The notes beneath the pieces were generated by a model, which had not been told where the DNA came from, did not search any database, and worked only from the letters and a program-made list of their open reading frames with translations. From Gemmatimonadota bacterium (GTDB lineage: Bacteria > Gemmatimonadota > Gemmatimonadetes > Gemmatimonadales > GWC2-71-9): 59,335 nucleotides of DNA. Position 1 is the stretch's first letter; each line of letters starts with the position of its first letter. The translations under genes were made by a program, and so were the position numbers. The stretch is from the NCBI GenBank assembly GCA_025350665.1, contig JANXXJ010000063.1:1-59335 (forward strand), read 5' to 3'. Positions 18,225 through 27,186 of this stretch are shown piece after piece.

Positions 18225-18293
18225 GTCGCAGACGCGGCCGGCTCCCCGGCCCCTGCGACCGCGACTCCGGACGCCGCTTCATGCGAGGCGTCC
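18225..18293 (+). promoter_or_regulatory. Riboswitch expression platform: two strong hairpins before the receptor ATG
   Basis: Hairpin A pairs GTCGCAG (18225-18231) with CTGCGAC (18253-18259) and contains an inner GGCCGG/CCGGCC stem. Hairpin B pairs GGACGCC (18269-18275) with GGCGTCC (18287-18293) and ends three bases before the ATG at 18297. The GCGAGG that could serve as Shine-Dalgarno lies in the loop and 3' arm of B, so B would block initiation. There is no U-tract, which favours translational control over termination. Confidence 0.6.
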
Positions 18294-18296
18294 ACC

Positions 18297-20306
18297 ATGC
18301 TCAGTCTGTCACTCATCCTGATCATTGCCGTCCAGGACACCACCCGCCTCCACCAGAAGCCGGATACGCTCGAAACCGTCGTGGTTCGGGCGACCCGGGC
18401 CGGTGCCGCCGCTCCCACCTCTCAAAGCGTCGTGGACCGGGCCACGATTGCCCGGACCTACGCCGGCCAGGACGTGCCCCTGGCACTCCAGGGCCTCACC
18501 GCCGTCACGACCTCGTCGGATGCCGGCGGCTTTTCCGGCTACAGCTACCTCCGGCTCCGCGGAATCGACCAGACCCGGCTGACCGTCTCCCTCGACGGCG
18601 TTCCTCTCAACGACCCCGAAGACCAGGTCCTCTATTTCTCCAACATTCCCGACTTCGCCAACTCGATCCAGTCGATCCGGGTCCAGCGCGGCGTGGGCTC
18701 GAGCGGATTCGGCACCGCGTCGTTCGGCGGGTCGCTCAGCTTCGAGTCGATCCCGATTGCCGCGACGCCCCGGTTCGGCGAGGCGCAGGTTACCGCCGGA
18801 TCGTTCGGAACCGGCCGAGTCAGCGTGGCGGGGGCCACGGGGCTCCAGCACGGCTGGGCTGCCTACGGCCGGGTGTCGGGCCAGACGACGGACGGATACC
18901 GGGCCCACTCCGGGAACGATTCCCGGTCCGGGTTCTTCAGCGCCGGCTGGTTTGGCGCCCGCGATGCCCTGAAGCTGACCGGCTTCGTGGGCCGATCGAA
19001 GACCCACCTGGCGTACTACGCGGCGTCGGAAGCGGATCTATCCGTGGATCGCCGCGCCAACCCGATGTCCCCCGCCGAGCGGGACGACTTCCACCAGGAA
19101 ATGGTGAGCCTCCAGTATTCACGGGCGCTCTCGACAACCGGGTTGCTCACCGCGACCGCCTACCGGAACAGCGCCGGTGGCGAGTACGACGTAGCCGTCG
19201 GCAGCGATCTCTGGAACTTCAACCTCGATCACGCCTGGTACGGCCTCCTTACTACTTTCAACTGGCTACTTGGCCCTGTCGCCTTCACTGCCGGAGCCCA
19301 TGCGAGCACCTACCACCGGGAGCACTTCCTGTTCGTCCGGCCGGATCTCCTGAGCCGGATCTACGACAACACCGGCCGGAAACAGGAGCAGAGCGGTTTC
19401 GTGAAAGCCTCCTGGACCCGCAACGCCATCGACATCCACGCCGACCTGGAACTCCGCCGCGCGGCCTTCCAGTACCAGCCCACCGCTGGGACGCCGATCG
19501 GAACGCCGGCGATCGACTGGGTCTTTCTCAACCCGAAGGTCGGGCTCACCTGGCGCGCCGCGCCGGCCACGACCGCCCACCTGTCGCTCGGGCGGACCGG
19601 GCGGGAGCCGACCCGGAGCGACCTGTTCGCCGGCGCCGATGATCTGGACCAGACCCTGGCGGCCGAACTGCTCCCGCTCGGCCAGGTTCGGCCGGAATCG
19701 GTGACCGACCTCGAAGCCGGCATGCGCTGGACCGGCCGCCGGATCGAATTCGGGGCCAACCTGTTCGCGATGCGGTTCCACAATGAGATCGCCCCGATTG
19801 GCACGTTGTCGATCACCGGGAGCCCGCTCCGGAAGAATCTGCCCCGGAGCCAACGCACGGGCCTGGAACTCGAAGCCGGCTGGCACCCGACACCGCACCT
19901 GGCGTTCACCGGCAACGCCATGCTGATGCGGGCCAGGATTGCCGAATACACGGACGACGCGGCCGGGGTGACCTACCGGAACGTGCAGCCCCTGCTCTCC
20001 CCAGCCGTAATCGCGGCCCTGCAGGGCGAATGGCGTCCTGCCGCCCGGACCGCGCTGGTCCTGTCGGCTCGGCACATCGGCCAATCGCAACTGGCCAACG
20101 ACGGGAGTGCCACCATGGTCCTGCCGCGGGCCACACTGGTGGACGCCGGCGTCAGCATCGGCTGGTCGAAGTTCGAACTTCGGACCCAGGTCCAGAACCT
20201 CCTCAATGCCAACGCCTGGATGAGCGGGTATACCGACGGGAGCACCCGGTACCTCTTCCCGGTGGCAACCCGCACGCTACTCATGACCGTCTCGATCCGC
20301 CCTTGA
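18297..20306 (+). CDS. TonB-dependent outer-membrane receptor, TPP-riboswitch controlled (thiamine or precursor uptake)
   Basis: 669 aa. Short N-terminal signal-like stretch LSLSLILIIAVQ, TonB-box-like LETVVVRATR, plug domain with SYLRLRGIDQTRLTVSLDGVP, NDPEDQVLYFSNIPDF and RVQRGVGSSGFGTASFGGS, then a barrel of alternating beta strands ending in aromatic-poor IRP after TRTLLMTVS. It lacks a CarboxypepD_reg domain, unlike SusC. TonB-dependent receptors bring scarce nutrients across the outer membrane. The riboswitch immediately upstream makes thiamine, its phosphates or a pyrimidine/thiazole precursor the best substrate guess. A small hairpin (TGAGGC/GCCTCA, 20304-20322) follows the gene. Confidence 0.92.
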   Translation: MLSLSLILIIAVQDTTRLHQKPDTLETVVVRATRAGAAAPTSQSVVDRATIARTYAGQDVPLALQGLTAVTTSSDAGGFSGYSYLRLRGIDQTRLTVSLDGVPLNDPEDQVLYFSNIPDFANSIQSIRVQRGVGSSGFGTASFGGSLSFESIPIAATPRFGEAQVTAGSFGTGRVSVAGATGLQHGWAAYGRVSGQTTDGYRAHSGNDSRSGFFSAGWFGARDALKLTGFVGRSKTHLAYYAASEADLSVDRRANPMSPAERDDFHQEMVSLQYSRALSTTGLLTATAYRNSAGGEYDVAVGSDLWNFNLDHAWYGLLTTFNWLLGPVAFTAGAHASTYHREHFLFVRPDLLSRIYDNTGRKQEQSGFVKASWTRNAIDIHADLELRRAAFQYQPTAGTPIGTPAIDWVFLNPKVGLTWRAAPATTAHLSLGRTGREPTRSDLFAGADDLDQTLAAELLPLGQVRPESVTDLEAGMRWTGRRIEFGANLFAMRFHNEIAPIGTLSITGSPLRKNLPRSQRTGLELEAGWHPTPHLAFTGNAMLMRARIAEYTDDAAGVTYRNVQPLLSPAVIAALQGEWRPAARTALVLSARHIGQSQLANDGSATMVLPRATLVDAGVSIGWSKFELRTQVQNLLNANAWMSGYTDGSTRYLFPVATRTLLMTVSIRP

Positions 20307-20341
20307 GGCGGCGGCGGCCTCACCCAAATCGGCCCCCGCAG

Positions 20342-20349
20342 TATCTTGG
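20342..20349 (+). promoter_or_regulatory. Candidate -10-like element TATCTTGG before susC-like gene
   Basis: Identical to the octamer before prfC. It lies 51 bases upstream of the SusC-like ATG in the 94-base gap between receptor and SusC. It would allow transcription of the SusCD pair independent of the riboswitch. Confidence 0.35.
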
Positions 20350-20400
20350 TGAGTGGACCATTCGCCGTACTGTGGTTTCCTCTTCTTTCGGGAGTCCTTC

Positions 20401-23376
20401 ATGCCATGGCGTTTGTCGGGGTTGCTGCTCGCCGGCTTCCTGGCCGCATCGCCCCAAACCGCGGCCGCCCAACAGCGCGACCTGAGCGGTTCCATCACCC
20501 GCGCCGATGACGGGCGCCCCATCGCCGACGCGACGATCACGGTCGTTGGCGGCGCGGCAACCACCCGTTCTGGTGCCAACGGCCGATTTTCGCTCGGTAT
20601 TCCCCGGGGCGGCTCCATCCAGATCCTGGTCCGGGCCATCGGCTTCGTTCGCCAGCAGGCGACGGTCGAACCAACCCAGTCCACCCTCGATCTCCAGCTC
20701 ACGGCGGACGTGTTCAAGCTCGAAGACGTGGTGGTGACCGGGCAGCAGACCGGGGTCTCCCGCCGGAACGCCGCGACCTCGAGTTCGGTCGTCGATGGCA
20801 GCGCGGTATCCCGGGTCGCGACACCGGCGCTCGACAAGGCGCTCGCCGGACGGGTGGCCGGCGCCAACATCCAGAGCAACTCCGGCGCACCAGGCAGCGG
20901 GGCCCAGATCATCATCCGCGGCACCAACACCATCAACGCCGCGGCCGACCCGTTGATCGTCGTGGACGGCGTGATCTTCAGTAACGCGACGGTCCCGACC
21001 GGTCTCTACACCGCGACCGGCAGCAGTGGCAATCCGATCAGCGGGGCTGCCCAGGACGACGGCGCCAATCGTCTCGCCGACTTGAATCCGAACGACATCG
21101 AGCGGATCGAAGTCCTCAAGTCCGCCGCGGCGTCGTCGATCTACGGGTCGAAGGCCGCCAACGGCGTGCTGGTGATCACGACCCGTCGCGGCGCCGCGGG
21201 AAAGACCCGGGCCGAATTGACCCAGCGAGTCGGCTTCTCCTCGTTGCTCCGCGGCTTCAAGCCCCGGGCCTTCACGGTCGCCGAAGCCAAAGATGTCTTC
21301 TCCACCGATGACGCCACCCTGGCGCCGTTTCTCGTCAATGGCCAGCTCCCGGTCTACGACCACCTGAAGGAAGTCGCCGGCAACAAGCCGATGGCGTACG
21401 AAACGGTCTTCTCGCTGAGCGGCGGATCGGAAACCACCAGGTTCTACACTTCACTCGAGGTGAAGAGCGAGGGCGGGATCATCGGCCACACCGGATCCCA
21501 GCGCCAGGCGATCCGGATCAATCTCGACCAGAAGCTCACCAACAACCTCAAGCTCAAGCTGTCGAACGGCTTCGCCCGGAGCCAGGCCGACCGCGGATTC
21601 ACCAACAATGACAACCTCGGCGCGAGCATTACCTATGCGCTGGCCTACATCCCGAGCTTCATTCCGCTCACCCAGAACCCGGACGGCTCCTGGCCGGCCC
21701 CCGCATTCACCTACGCCGGGGCCAACCCTCTCCAGACCGCGGCGCTCGCCACCAATGACGAGCAGGTGCTCCGCAACACGTCGGCGGCCACTCTGGACTG
21801 GTTCGCTCACCAGGGGGAGCGGAGTTCCCTCCAGCTGATCGCCGCGGGCGGCGCCGACTTCTTTTCGCAGAATGCCCAGATTTTCTCACCGCCCGAACTG
21901 TTCTTCGAGGCGGCCAAGTCAAATCCCGGCACCGCGACGCGCGCCAACGCCCAAAGCCGCTATCTCAACTGGAACCTGAACGCCATCCACATCTACTCGC
22001 CGGCCTCCGCCGCCTGGCGCGCCAGTACCTCGTTCGGCGCCCAGTACGAGGACCGGCTGCTCGACCGGAACAGCGCCACCGCGCGCGGCCTCCTGCCGGG
22101 CCAGTCCAACATCGACAAGGGCGCCGTCTTCGGCGAACAGATCGAGATCAACACGAAAGAACGGACCTTCGCGCTCTACGGCCAGGAGGAATTCCTGGCG
22201 TTCCGGGAGAAACTCCTCATCACCGGCGGTATCCGGGCCGAACGGAGCAGCGTGTTCGGCAACACCGACCACTACTACCTCTTCCCGAAGTTCGCCGCGT
22301 CCTACCGGTTCCCGGAACTGCTGGGCCAGGGCGCCGATCTCAAGCTGCGGGCCGCCTACGGCCACATCGGCAATCAGCCGCTCTTCGGCCAGAAGTACAC
22401 TGTCCTGAGCGGACGAAACACGATCAGCGGCAACGCCACCACCGTGGTCGGCGGCTCCGCCGGATCGCCCGACATCCGGCCGGAACGGACCAAGGAAATC
22501 GAAGTCGGTCTCGACGGCAGCCTGCTCCACAATCGCGCCAGCTTCGAGATCACCGCCTTCCGCCGGAACACCTACGATTTGCTGCTGTCCCGAACCCCGG
22601 CACCGTCGTCCGGCTACACCACCCAGTTCCTGAACGGCGGCCAGCTCCGCAACTGGGGCCTCGAGGTCGCGCTCGGCGTGACGCCGGTCCAGAGCCGGAA
22701 CTTCCGCTGGGAGAGCCGGAACACTTTCCAGCTGGTCCGGAACAAGGTGGTCGACCTGCCGATCCCCGACTTCCGGCCCTTCGGCGCCGGATTCGGCCTC
22801 GCCTACGGTGAGTTCTTCATTCAGAAGGGCCGGCCGATCAACCAGATCATCGGCACCACCGGTTTCGACGCCAACGGGGATCCGATCGTGAGCTTCCTCG
22901 GCACCTCGACCCCGGACTTCAAGATCGGATTCAGCAACGACGTGAGCTGGAGGGCACTCACGATCGGCATGCTGTGGGACTGGCAGAAGGGCGGTGTCGC
23001 CCAGAACCAGACCCTGTCGCTGTATGACTGCAACCAGCTCTCCGAGGACAGTGGCCGCCCGTCCGGGCAGGCCCGGGCCCAGGCGTGCCTCAACGACGGC
23101 ATCGCCACGCCGTTCGTCGAGTCGACGACCTACCTCCGCCTCCGCGAGGTCAGCATCGAGTACGAAGTGCCGCGCCGCATTGCCCAGAAGCTGTTCCGCG
23201 GGGCTGACGCGGCTCGGCTCTCACTCTCGGGCCGGAACCTGCTGCTGTTCACCAAGTACACCGGCTACGACCCCGAGTCGAGCAACTTCGGCCAGCAGGC
23301 CGTGTCTCGAAACGTGGACTTGGGCCCGTATCCTCCGTCCCGGAGCTTCTACTTCTCGGTCTCGGTGGGGTTCTAA
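20401..23376 (+). CDS. SusC/RagA-type TonB-linked outer-membrane protein
   Basis: 991 aa. Signal peptide MPWRLSGLLLAGFLAASPQT ending AAAQQ, CarboxypepD_reg domain (about 28-105, GSITRADDGRPIADATITVVGG), TonB box near EDVVVTGQQTGV, plug with APGSGAQIIIRGTNTINAAADPLIVVDGV and LNPNDIERIEVLKSAAASSIYGSKAANGVLVITTR, then the 22-strand barrel ending FYFSVSVGF. SusC forms the transporter beneath a SusD lid and uses TonB energy. ATG 20401 is chosen from the signal peptide; GGGAG lies ten bases upstream. SusD follows after one base. Same strand as the riboswitch receptor, so it may belong to the same uptake locus. Substrate not determinable from sequence. Confidence 0.95.
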   Translation: MPWRLSGLLLAGFLAASPQTAAAQQRDLSGSITRADDGRPIADATITVVGGAATTRSGANGRFSLGIPRGGSIQILVRAIGFVRQQATVEPTQSTLDLQLTADVFKLEDVVVTGQQTGVSRRNAATSSSVVDGSAVSRVATPALDKALAGRVAGANIQSNSGAPGSGAQIIIRGTNTINAAADPLIVVDGVIFSNATVPTGLYTATGSSGNPISGAAQDDGANRLADLNPNDIERIEVLKSAAASSIYGSKAANGVLVITTRRGAAGKTRAELTQRVGFSSLLRGFKPRAFTVAEAKDVFSTDDATLAPFLVNGQLPVYDHLKEVAGNKPMAYETVFSLSGGSETTRFYTSLEVKSEGGIIGHTGSQRQAIRINLDQKLTNNLKLKLSNGFARSQADRGFTNNDNLGASITYALAYIPSFIPLTQNPDGSWPAPAFTYAGANPLQTAALATNDEQVLRNTSAATLDWFAHQGERSSLQLIAAGGADFFSQNAQIFSPPELFFEAAKSNPGTATRANAQSRYLNWNLNAIHIYSPASAAWRASTSFGAQYEDRLLDRNSATARGLLPGQSNIDKGAVFGEQIEINTKERTFALYGQEEFLAFREKLLITGGIRAERSSVFGNTDHYYLFPKFAASYRFPELLGQGADLKLRAAYGHIGNQPLFGQKYTVLSGRNTISGNATTVVGGSAGSPDIRPERTKEIEVGLDGSLLHNRASFEITAFRRNTYDLLLSRTPAPSSGYTTQFLNGGQLRNWGLEVALGVTPVQSRNFRWESRNTFQLVRNKVVDLPIPDFRPFGAGFGLAYGEFFIQKGRPINQIIGTTGFDANGDPIVSFLGTSTPDFKIGFSNDVSWRALTIGMLWDWQKGGVAQNQTLSLYDCNQLSEDSGRPSGQARAQACLNDGIATPFVESTTYLRLREVSIEYEVPRRIAQKLFRGADAARLSLSGRNLLLFTKYTGYDPESSNFGQQAVSRNVDLGPYPPSRSFYFSVSVGF

Positions 23377-23377
23377 T

Positions 23378-24793
23378 ATGCGACGACTCTCGATGCACAC
23401 CGCCACGACGCTGCTCGCCGGACTCACCCTCGGCTGCGGCAGCTTCGATATTCTGAATTCGAACGACCCGAGCGAGGCCGACCTCCTCACCAACCCGACG
23501 CCCTCGAAGATCAGCGTCGCCGGCACCGGTCTCTTCGTCGGCGCCCGCGCCGGAGTAACCGGAGAGATCTGGATTCTTGGCTCGTATGGGCGTGAAGGCG
23601 TCCGTCTCCTCGGCAACAACCAGCCGGACTATCAGGAGCCGTTCTTCGGCCCGATCCAGCAACAGCGGGCCGTGGCCTGGGGCGCCGAATTCACCAACAT
23701 CCGGAGTGCCAACATCTTCCTCGCGGCCCTCGCCAAGACCACCCAGCTCTCGGCCGCGCAGAAGTCAGCCGGAATCGGGCTGGCCCAAACGCTCAAGGCG
23801 CTGGCGGTGTTCAAGGTGATCGCGGTCCGCGGGAAACTCGGTGCTCCGGTGGACGTCGGCCGGGCGCTGTCGGAGGACCCGGCGCCGTTCCTGACGGAAG
23901 ATGGGGTCTACAACTACATCCGGGCCCTCCTCGACAGCGCCAAGACCAATCTCGGCGCCGGCTCGGCGGCGAACTTCCCGCTCGTGCTGCCCGGTGGATT
24001 TTCGGATTTTGCCACGCCGACCGAGTTCCTGAAATTCACCCGGGGCCTGGCCGCCAAGGCCGAAGTGTTCCATGGATCGGCGGGCTGCGGAATCACGTGC
24101 TACCAGCGGGCGCTGACCGAGTTGAGCGCGAGCTATCTGACGTTCGACCCTGGTGCGTTGGCGTTCGGGCCGTATTACGACTTCTCCTCCGGCCCAGGCG
24201 ACTCACCCAACAACCTTTCCGATCCGCTGAACGGCGCCGATTTCTTTGCCCTCCGGGTGAACCAGACCGACGCTCAGCTCCAGCCCAGCGGCGACATGGA
24301 CCAGCGGGTGCTCGACAAGGTCGCGGATGCCACCCGCGATCCGCCGCAGACAGTGGGCGGCTTCCCGATCACCGGCGAGCTCAAGTTCACCAACTATCTC
24401 GCCGGCGGCCGGCCGAACACCGGGGCGGGAATTCCGATCCTCAAGAACGAGGAACTGATCCTGCTTGGCGCTGAGGCCAACCTCGGAATCGGCAACAAGG
24501 CGGCGGCGATCACGTACCTGGACTTCGTCCGGCAGAATGCTGGCGGTCTGGCGCCAACCACACTTACCGCGGCCAGTTCCACCGCCGCGCTGCTCGACGA
24601 GTTGCTCTACAACCGGCGCTACTCGCTCCTCTGGGAGCAGGGCGCGCGGTGGATCGATGCCCGGCGCTACAACCGGCTCTCTACCATCCCGGTGATCGTG
24701 CCGGATGGCGCTGTGCCGGCCGAGGTCCCGATTCCCGAGGCCGAATGCCAGGCTCGGAATCTCACGGCTCCGTGCCGCCCGGCGGGCAACTAA
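23378..24793 (+). CDS. RagB/SusD-family outer-membrane nutrient-binding lipoprotein
   Basis: 471 aa. The ATG at 23378 begins one base after the SusC stop. Signal peptide with lipobox LTLGC (modified Cys about residue 21), then DILNSNDPSEADLLTNPT, typical of SusD starts. The middle carries helical TPR-like parts (SAGIGLAQTLKALAVFKVIAVRG). The C-terminal half has the family motifs ILKNEELILLGAEANLGIG and LLYNRRYSLLWEQGARWIDARRY. It is the substrate-binding lid for the SusC partner. Somewhat short for SusD proteins (often 500 or more). The gene unit ends at the strong hairpin at 24811. Confidence 0.93.
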   Translation: MRRLSMHTATTLLAGLTLGCGSFDILNSNDPSEADLLTNPTPSKISVAGTGLFVGARAGVTGEIWILGSYGREGVRLLGNNQPDYQEPFFGPIQQQRAVAWGAEFTNIRSANIFLAALAKTTQLSAAQKSAGIGLAQTLKALAVFKVIAVRGKLGAPVDVGRALSEDPAPFLTEDGVYNYIRALLDSAKTNLGAGSAANFPLVLPGGFSDFATPTEFLKFTRGLAAKAEVFHGSAGCGITCYQRALTELSASYLTFDPGALAFGPYYDFSSGPGDSPNNLSDPLNGADFFALRVNQTDAQLQPSGDMDQRVLDKVADATRDPPQTVGGFPITGELKFTNYLAGGRPNTGAGIPILKNEELILLGAEANLGIGNKAAAITYLDFVRQNAGGLAPTTLTAASSTAALLDELLYNRRYSLLWEQGARWIDARRYNRLSTIPVIVPDGAVPAEVPIPEAECQARNLTAPCRPAGN

Positions 24794-24810
24794 CGCGACC
24801 CCGCAGCACA

Positions 24811-24852
24811 AACCACGAGGCCCGGGTCAACACGACCCGGGCCTCGTTGGTT
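24811..24852. terminator. Bidirectional terminator between SusD and penicillin acylase genes
   Basis: Near-perfect inverted repeat: CGAGGCCCGGGT and ACCCGGGCCTCG around a CAACACG loop, extended by AACCA/TTGGTT and followed by TTT on the plus strand; the complement carries the same signal for the convergent gene. Shared by the two converging units. Confidence 0.85.
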
Positions 24853-24866
24853 TCCCCGCCCGCCGA

Positions 24867-27041
24867 TTACTGGCCCGGGTGGTACCGGCGCTGCACGTGC
24901 CCCTCGAGCTCGTCGGGATAGAAATAGACGTCGCGCAGTTTGCCCCCCGCGTACCGCTCGGCCTGATCGTTGAAGTGGGGCTCCCTGGGATCGCCGTTCA
25001 GGCCGCCGGCCGTTACCGCTTTGGCTCGAACCCGCTTTCCGAATTCGACCACCGCCACGAAACTGTTGCCGCTGGTGCCGTACATCCGCTTGGTGCCGGG
25101 ATAGGTCCGCGCGCCGAACGACGCCAGCGACCCCCACTGGGCCGAGGCGAACGGCACCGGAATGCTGGGGCCCGCATCGTTGAACGGCTGGATGATGTCT
25201 CCTGTAAGGCGCTGGAATCGGTTGATCTCACCCCAGGGCGTCTTCCACGAGCCGAAATCCGTCGTGAGCCGGTCCACCGCCGCCGTCAGCGCGCCTAGTC
25301 GCTGCGCGACCGTGGTCCGCTTCGCCATGTAGGCGTATACGGACATGGCCTCCGACTCGGCGTCGGCCCGGGTGATCCGCCAGAGCTCCTGACCCCAATA
25401 GACCGCGAGTGAGGTCGGCACCGACTCGGCACCCCAGCGCCGGTCCCAGCCGCGAAGCGCCGCCACCGGCTCGGCCAGCCTGGCCTTGACCGGGTCCCCC
25501 ATGGCCGCGGCGTCGTACGACTCGAACAGCCCGGGGAGCAGGTCGTCGAAGGCGGGAAGATCCCGGTCGAACGCCACGGCGATCAGGGTGTCGAGGGTGT
25601 AGTGGTCGTGACGGCCAAGGGCCCGGAGGGCGTGGATCCCCCGGGGATTCTCGCCAGCCTGGTCGAAGTAGGCCGGATAGTCCGATCCCTTGGGGCTGTT
25701 CGGGCCGGCGGCCGAGTAGGGCCAGTTGTTGGTGTTGAAGACCCAGCCGGTGCCGGGGTTCTTCAGGTTGGGACTCTCGTCGATGGAATGGATGCCGCGG
25801 TACTCGGTGGCCGGATCGCTCCCGTCCACGGGGCGAGTCCAGTCGAACCGCGGGTCCCGGCGCGGGACGCGGTTGGCGTGGAAGTAGGCGATGTTGCCGC
25901 CCGCATCGGCGTACAGGGTGTTGTTCGAGGAGTTGGTGTGGAGCTCCATCGTCTTCCGGAACGAATCGTATCCGGTGGTCTTGATCCTGGTATACGACTG
26001 AGTCAGGGCCTTGACCGGTTCCTCCATCAGCCGGAACGCGATCCACTTGCCGTCGGCCGCGCGGACGATCGGCCCGTGGTGGCTCCGGTAGATGGTGAAG
26101 GTCCGACGGCCCATCCCGTTGGGCGTCTGGAAATTGATGGTCACTTTCCGCGACATCATCCGGCGGGTTGCCGCCCCGTACTTGTACGTCACGACCCGCG
26201 GCCCTGCCGTCACGGTCTCGGCGTATTCGTCGACGGCGTCGGCGCCACTCGAGGTGTGCATCCAGCCGTTCTTCTCATTGAAGCCCTGGTAGACGAAGAA
26301 CTGGCCCCAGGTGATGGCACCATAGGCATTGAGCCCCTCGTCGCTCTGGACCTGGGCTTCCTCGCGGAAGAAGAACGAGGTGTGGGGATTGATGAGCAGC
26401 ATCGCGGCACCCGACTGGGTCCGCGAGGGCCCGATGGCGATGCCGTTCGACCCGCGCGGCTCCGGCATCACGCCCTGGTCGGCGCCCTGGCCCGGCGACG
26501 GCGCTGACGCCGCGGGCCGCTTGTCATAGAAGGCCGCCAGCTGCTCCAGCGGAACCCGCTCGATATCCCAGCCAATGCTGCCCTCGGTGAACGACATCAC
26601 CATCCAGGGCTCGAACCGGGTCAGGACTTTCGGCTTGACCGCCGGATGGGACGCCAAAAAGTAGTTGAGCCCGTCGGCCCAGGCGTTCATCAGCTTCCGA
26701 AGCCAGAGCGGGCTCCGGGCATATTGGCGCTTCATGCTGTCGGGATCGGCGATCAGTCGCATCCGCAGATCCCGGTAGATCGCTGCTTCACCCTCAGCCT
26801 CCGCCACCCGTCCCAGCGCATTGAGATAGTTCATCTCGATCCGATTGAAGTCGTCCTCGGCCTGGGCATAGATCAGGCCGAAGACGGCGTCGGCGTCGGT
26901 GTGTCCCTTGACGTGCGGCACGCCCCAGTCGTCGCGGGTGATCGTGACGGCATCGGCCTGCCGCTTCCAGCGGGCCTGTTCGGGATCCTGCGGCGCAGGG
27001 GACGCCACGGACATGATGACCGCAAGAAGGAACGCTGGCAT
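24867..27041 (-). CDS. Penicillin acylase family (Ntn-hydrolase) secreted amidase
   Basis: 724 aa. Short signal peptide (MPAFLLAVIMSVASPAPQ). Alpha-chain part with VTITRDDWGVPHVKGHTDADAVFGLIYAQAEDDFNRIE, then the Ntn nucleophile Ser at the predicted processing site EPRGSNGIAIGPSRT (near residue 199), and the beta-chain motifs LLINPHTSFFF, TFTIYRSHHGPIV and YADAGGNIAYFHANRVPRR. Autocatalytic cleavage before the Ser yields alpha and beta chains. Family members hydrolyse amides such as penicillin side chains, acyl-homoserine lactones or cephalosporin precursors; which one cannot be told. Periplasmic location is inferred from the signal peptide. Confidence 0.93.
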   Translation of the reverse strand: MPAFLLAVIMSVASPAPQDPEQARWKRQADAVTITRDDWGVPHVKGHTDADAVFGLIYAQAEDDFNRIEMNYLNALGRVAEAEGEAAIYRDLRMRLIADPDSMKRQYARSPLWLRKLMNAWADGLNYFLASHPAVKPKVLTRFEPWMVMSFTEGSIGWDIERVPLEQLAAFYDKRPAASAPSPGQGADQGVMPEPRGSNGIAIGPSRTQSGAAMLLINPHTSFFFREEAQVQSDEGLNAYGAITWGQFFVYQGFNEKNGWMHTSSGADAVDEYAETVTAGPRVVTYKYGAATRRMMSRKVTINFQTPNGMGRRTFTIYRSHHGPIVRAADGKWIAFRLMEEPVKALTQSYTRIKTTGYDSFRKTMELHTNSSNNTLYADAGGNIAYFHANRVPRRDPRFDWTRPVDGSDPATEYRGIHSIDESPNLKNPGTGWVFNTNNWPYSAAGPNSPKGSDYPAYFDQAGENPRGIHALRALGRHDHYTLDTLIAVAFDRDLPAFDDLLPGLFESYDAAAMGDPVKARLAEPVAALRGWDRRWGAESVPTSLAVYWGQELWRITRADAESEAMSVYAYMAKRTTVAQRLGALTAAVDRLTTDFGSWKTPWGEINRFQRLTGDIIQPFNDAGPSIPVPFASAQWGSLASFGARTYPGTKRMYGTSGNSFVAVVEFGKRVRAKAVTAGGLNGDPREPHFNDQAERYAGGKLRDVYFYPDELEGHVQRRYHPGQ

Positions 27042-27144
27042 GGCGAGGCCTGTGATCGGAACGGGGTGGAGCCGGATTGTACCGGCCCCGGATTCTATGC
27101 CACCGGCCGGGGAGCCACTAGGGGCACGCTGATCGAACTAGTGT

Positions 27145-27186
27145 GCATGTGTTTGATTTCATGCGTAGCAATGCTATGATACATGC
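27145..27186 (+). promoter_or_regulatory. Promoter and nested operator of second toxin-antitoxin module
   Basis: TTGATT (27153-27158) and TATGAT (27175-27180) with a 16-base spacer. The -10 ends six bases before the antitoxin ATG, so the transcript is predicted to start at or next to the ATG (leaderless). An 11-base palindrome TAGCAATGCTA (27166-27176) overlaps the -10, flanked by GCATGT (27145-27150) and ACATGC (27181-27186). The region is AT-rich compared with its surroundings. Probable autoregulatory site. Confidence 0.6.

Noticed and set aside
18031-18282. 84-residue N-terminal extension of the MDR gene
   Set aside because: Family sequence begins at the ATG at 18030, and the extension covers the promoter and aptamer of the divergent riboswitch.
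20304-20322. TGAGGC/GCCTCA hairpin after the receptor gene
   Set aside because: Only six base pairs, overlaps the stop codon and has no U-tract; too weak to call a terminator.
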